This document shows, piece after piece, positions 14,421 to 16,052 of a stretch of DNA of 16,052 nucleotides. This stretch comes from Gammaproteobacteria bacterium. GTDB taxonomy: Bacteria > Pseudomonadota > Gammaproteobacteria > GCA-001735895. The notes under the pieces are model-generated. The model did not search any database, was not told the origin of the DNA, and saw only the letters and a program-made list of their open reading frames with translations. A program made the translations under genes and the position numbers. The stretch lies in assembly GCA_024763185.1 (NCBI GenBank), contig JANTFY010000026.1:1-16052 (forward strand). The letters run 5' to 3'. Positions within the stretch are counted from its first letter, which is position 1; each line of letters starts with the position of its first letter.

Positions 14421-15755
14421 ATGTCCTTAAACAGCAAGGTCGTCTGGTCAGAAGGCATGTTTCTGAATCCACAGCATTTTCAGCAACAGGAGCGGTATTT
14501 TGAAAGCCTGGTTGATGGCAAGTGTGCCGCGTTTGGAGCTTATGGTTGGGGTCTGCAGGATTTTGAGATAGATCAGCAGTTGCTGAAACTGGGGAAAATA
14601 TCTGTGCTACGAGCCAAAGGTGTTTTTCCCGATGGTACGCCGTTTGATTTTCCCCACGTGGATGATCCACCCCCGGTCTTCGAAGTGCCGGAAAACACCC
14701 ATGACTGTGTTGTTTATCTCGCCGTTCCGGTGCGCCGTCCGGGTGCCGTAGATGTAATCTCGGTGGATAATACGCAAAGTCTTGCGCGCTATTTCAGTTT
14801 TGAGCAAAGTATCCGAGATGTATCGAATGATTCGGGGGATAGCGTAGACCTTGATGTCGGTAAACTGCACCTGCGATTGTTGCCGGAAACGGATGATTTG
14901 AGCGGTTATGCCTGTATCGGTTTATTGCGTATTTCGGAATCCCGCGACGATAAAAATATTCTGCTCGATGAGGATTACATTGCCAGCTGCCTGGACTGTA
15001 AAAAATCACCCAGGCTGACAGGGTATCTGTCTGAACTGACCGGACTGTTACACCATCGCGCCGAGGCTATTGCCGGACGTCTGGCCGATGCGAATCGCGG
15101 TGGTACCGCAGAAGTTGCAGACTACATGATGTTGCAGTTAATCAATCGACTGGAACCCATGGCCAACCACATGGCCAGCATGAATGGATTGCACCCTGTC
15201 GACCTGTTTGCCGAATCCGTGCAAATGGTAGGCGAGTTATCCACCTTTGTGGCCAAAAACAAGCGGCCTCCCGAATTTCCTCACTACCTGCATGATGATT
15301 TACAGGCCAGCTTTACACCGGTAATCAGTGCGTTAAGAAACAGTCTCAGTGCGGTTTATGAACAGTCTGCGGTATCGCTCAAACTGGTCGAGAAAAAATA
15401 TGGTATTCGAGTGGCAGAAATTGCCGATCGAACATTAATCGGTACGGCTACATTCGTGCTTTCAGCCAGGGCCGATATTGCTGAAGATGCCTTGAGGCTG
15501 CATTTGCCGGCACAGATTAAAGTGGGCCCGGTTGAACGTATTCGCCAGTTGGTCAATGCGGCAATGCCGGGTATTGCCCTGAAACCTTTACCGGTAGCGC
15601 CAAGACAGATCCCGTATCATTCCGGATATGCCTATTTTCAACTCGATCCACAAAGTGATTTCTGGAACGAATTGAAACAATCCGGCGGTTTTGCGATACA
15701 CGTGGGCGGGGATTTTCCTGGCCTTGAACTCGAGTTTTGGGCCATTCGACAATAA
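14421..15755 (+). CDS. tssK: TssK, T6SS baseplate adaptor
   Basis: TssK (ImpJ/VasE family) trimers tie the baseplate to TssL and TssM in the inner membrane; the fold is related to phage receptor-binding proteins. The 444 residues are usual. The N-terminal block is diagnostic: VVWSEGMFLNPQHFQQQERY (7-26), followed by YGWGLQDFEID and GVFPDGTPFDFP. The central region (ELTGLLHHRAEAIAGRLADA and the LQLINRLEP stretch) and the C-terminal GPVERIRQLVNAAMPGIAL followed by LPVAPRQIPYHSGYAYFQLD also match the family. The chosen ATG leaves the usual few residues before the WSEGMFL motif. Only a weak GGG 8 bases upstream serves as a ribosome site. A 10-codon frame (14398-14430) overlaps the start. Confidence 0.96.
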   Translation: MSLNSKVVWSEGMFLNPQHFQQQERYFESLVDGKCAAFGAYGWGLQDFEIDQQLLKLGKISVLRAKGVFPDGTPFDFPHVDDPPPVFEVPENTHDCVVYLAVPVRRPGAVDVISVDNTQSLARYFSFEQSIRDVSNDSGDSVDLDVGKLHLRLLPETDDLSGYACIGLLRISESRDDKNILLDEDYIASCLDCKKSPRLTGYLSELTGLLHHRAEAIAGRLADANRGGTAEVADYMMLQLINRLEPMANHMASMNGLHPVDLFAESVQMVGELSTFVAKNKRPPEFPHYLHDDLQASFTPVISALRNSLSAVYEQSAVSLKLVEKKYGIRVAEIADRTLIGTATFVLSARADIAEDALRLHLPAQIKVGPVERIRQLVNAAMPGIALKPLPVAPRQIPYHSGYAYFQLDPQSDFWNELKQSGGFAIHVGGDFPGLELEFWAIRQ

Positions 15756-15796
15756 ATTAACTGACTTCTACTGTGCAGCCACTGTCGTCAGATGAA

Positions 15797-15802
15797 AAGG
15801 AG
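15797..15802 (+). promoter_or_regulatory. Strong Shine-Dalgarno of tssL
   Basis: AAGGAG, 6 bases before the ATG at 15809, is the best ribosome site in the rightward block and fixes the start of the truncated tssL frame. Confidence 0.8.
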
Positions 15803-15808
15803 TGATTA

Positions 15809-16052
15809 ATGTCATCAAAGAAGAAGGACAAAACCGTATTCCGTGAACCCTCGGTCAGTTCTGATCGAACTGTCATCAGGCCCTCGCCAGGGCGCAGAGG
15901 GGGTGGAGCGCCATCGTCTCCCGCCATGTCTCAGCCTGCCCGCAGCCCGGTGCAGCCACCACCGGCGACCCGCAATGTTCAATACCAGGCAGATGTGCAA
16001 AGTCATCCGGTCGGCGATACCTCCTATTTTAAAACCAGCCGAGGATTAAACC
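15809..16052 (+). CDS. tssL: TssL (DotU/IcmH-like) N-terminal fragment, cut by the window edge
   Basis: The first 81 codons of a frame that stays open to the window edge. The opening residues are basic (SSKKKDK), then DRTVIRPSPGRRGG at 19-32. The TVIRP-x-PGRR motif is a hallmark of the N-terminus of T6SS DotU/TssL proteins. A Pro-rich segment (34-55) and the SRGLN at 77-81 follow, where TssL proteins usually have GLNPLV at the entry of the conserved cytoplasmic domain. The C-terminal membrane anchor and any OmpA-like peptidoglycan-binding domain would lie outside the window. TssL is a tail-anchored inner-membrane protein that binds TssM and TssK. It follows tssK by 53 bases. The +1 frame at 15843-16049 is a shadow of this gene. 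Confidence 0.85.
   Translation, partial: MSSKKKDKTVFREPSVSSDRTVIRPSPGRRGGGAPSSPAMSQPARSPVQPPPATRNVQYQADVQSHPVGDTSYFKTSRGLN

Noticed and set aside
15756..15808. CTGAC...GTCAG inverted repeat between tssK and tssL as a terminator
   Set aside because: The arms are only five bases with a loop of more than 20 bases and there is no T-tract; tssL follows with a strong ribosome site.

Overview
The window is the central part of a type VI secretion system (T6SS) structural cluster. The proteins are of proteobacterial type, most likely from a gammaproteobacterium; moderate GC, an AT-rich regulatory gap and a lipoprotein with a Ca-binding DxDxDG motif would fit a marine or environmental lineage, but genus cannot be told from the sequence. 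Two divergent gene blocks leave a 475-bp intergenic region (11810-12284). The leftward block (minus strand) reads tssA, tssB, tssC, a second diverged tssC paralogue, tssE, tssF, tssG and tssH (clpV). The rightward block (plus strand) reads an FHA-domain gene (tagH/fha), tssJ, tssK and the start of tssL, which runs off the right edge. The layout is that of the Pseudomonas aeruginosa H1 type (fha-tssJ-K-L diverging from tssA-B-C-...-E-F-G-clpV), but the slot that holds hcp and tagJ there holds the second tssC-like gene here.

Region by region: 1-600 is the 5' two thirds or less of a secreted lipoprotein gene (minus strand, open at the left edge), probably outside the T6SS proper. 601-793 is its AT-rich upstream gap. 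794-8453 is the baseplate, recycling and paralogue group (tssH, tssG, tssF, tssE, tssC2) with overlapping or nearly overlapping genes. 8454-8624 is a gap with a perfect GC-rich hairpin that looks like an intrinsic terminator or attenuator, plus a 14-bp palindrome. 8625-11809 is the sheath module (tssC, tssB, tssA) with a good sigma70-like promoter upstream. 11810-12284 is the divergent control region. 12285-16052 is the FHA and membrane-complex/adaptor module.

How they work together: TssB and TssC form the contractile sheath, whose assembly is organised by TssA. TssE, TssF, TssG and TssK form the baseplate. TssJ (outer-membrane lipoprotein), TssL and an expected TssM outside the window form the trans-envelope complex. 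TssH/ClpV disassembles contracted sheaths. TagH/Fha suggests post-translational threonine-phosphorylation control. The inner tube protein Hcp, the spike VgrG/PAAR, TssM, effectors and immunity proteins are not in this window.

The T6SS itself is a well-known system. The points that deserve attention are the tandem tssC paralogue in the hcp slot, the hairpin that divides the leftward block between sheath and baseplate genes, and repeat structures in the divergent control region.
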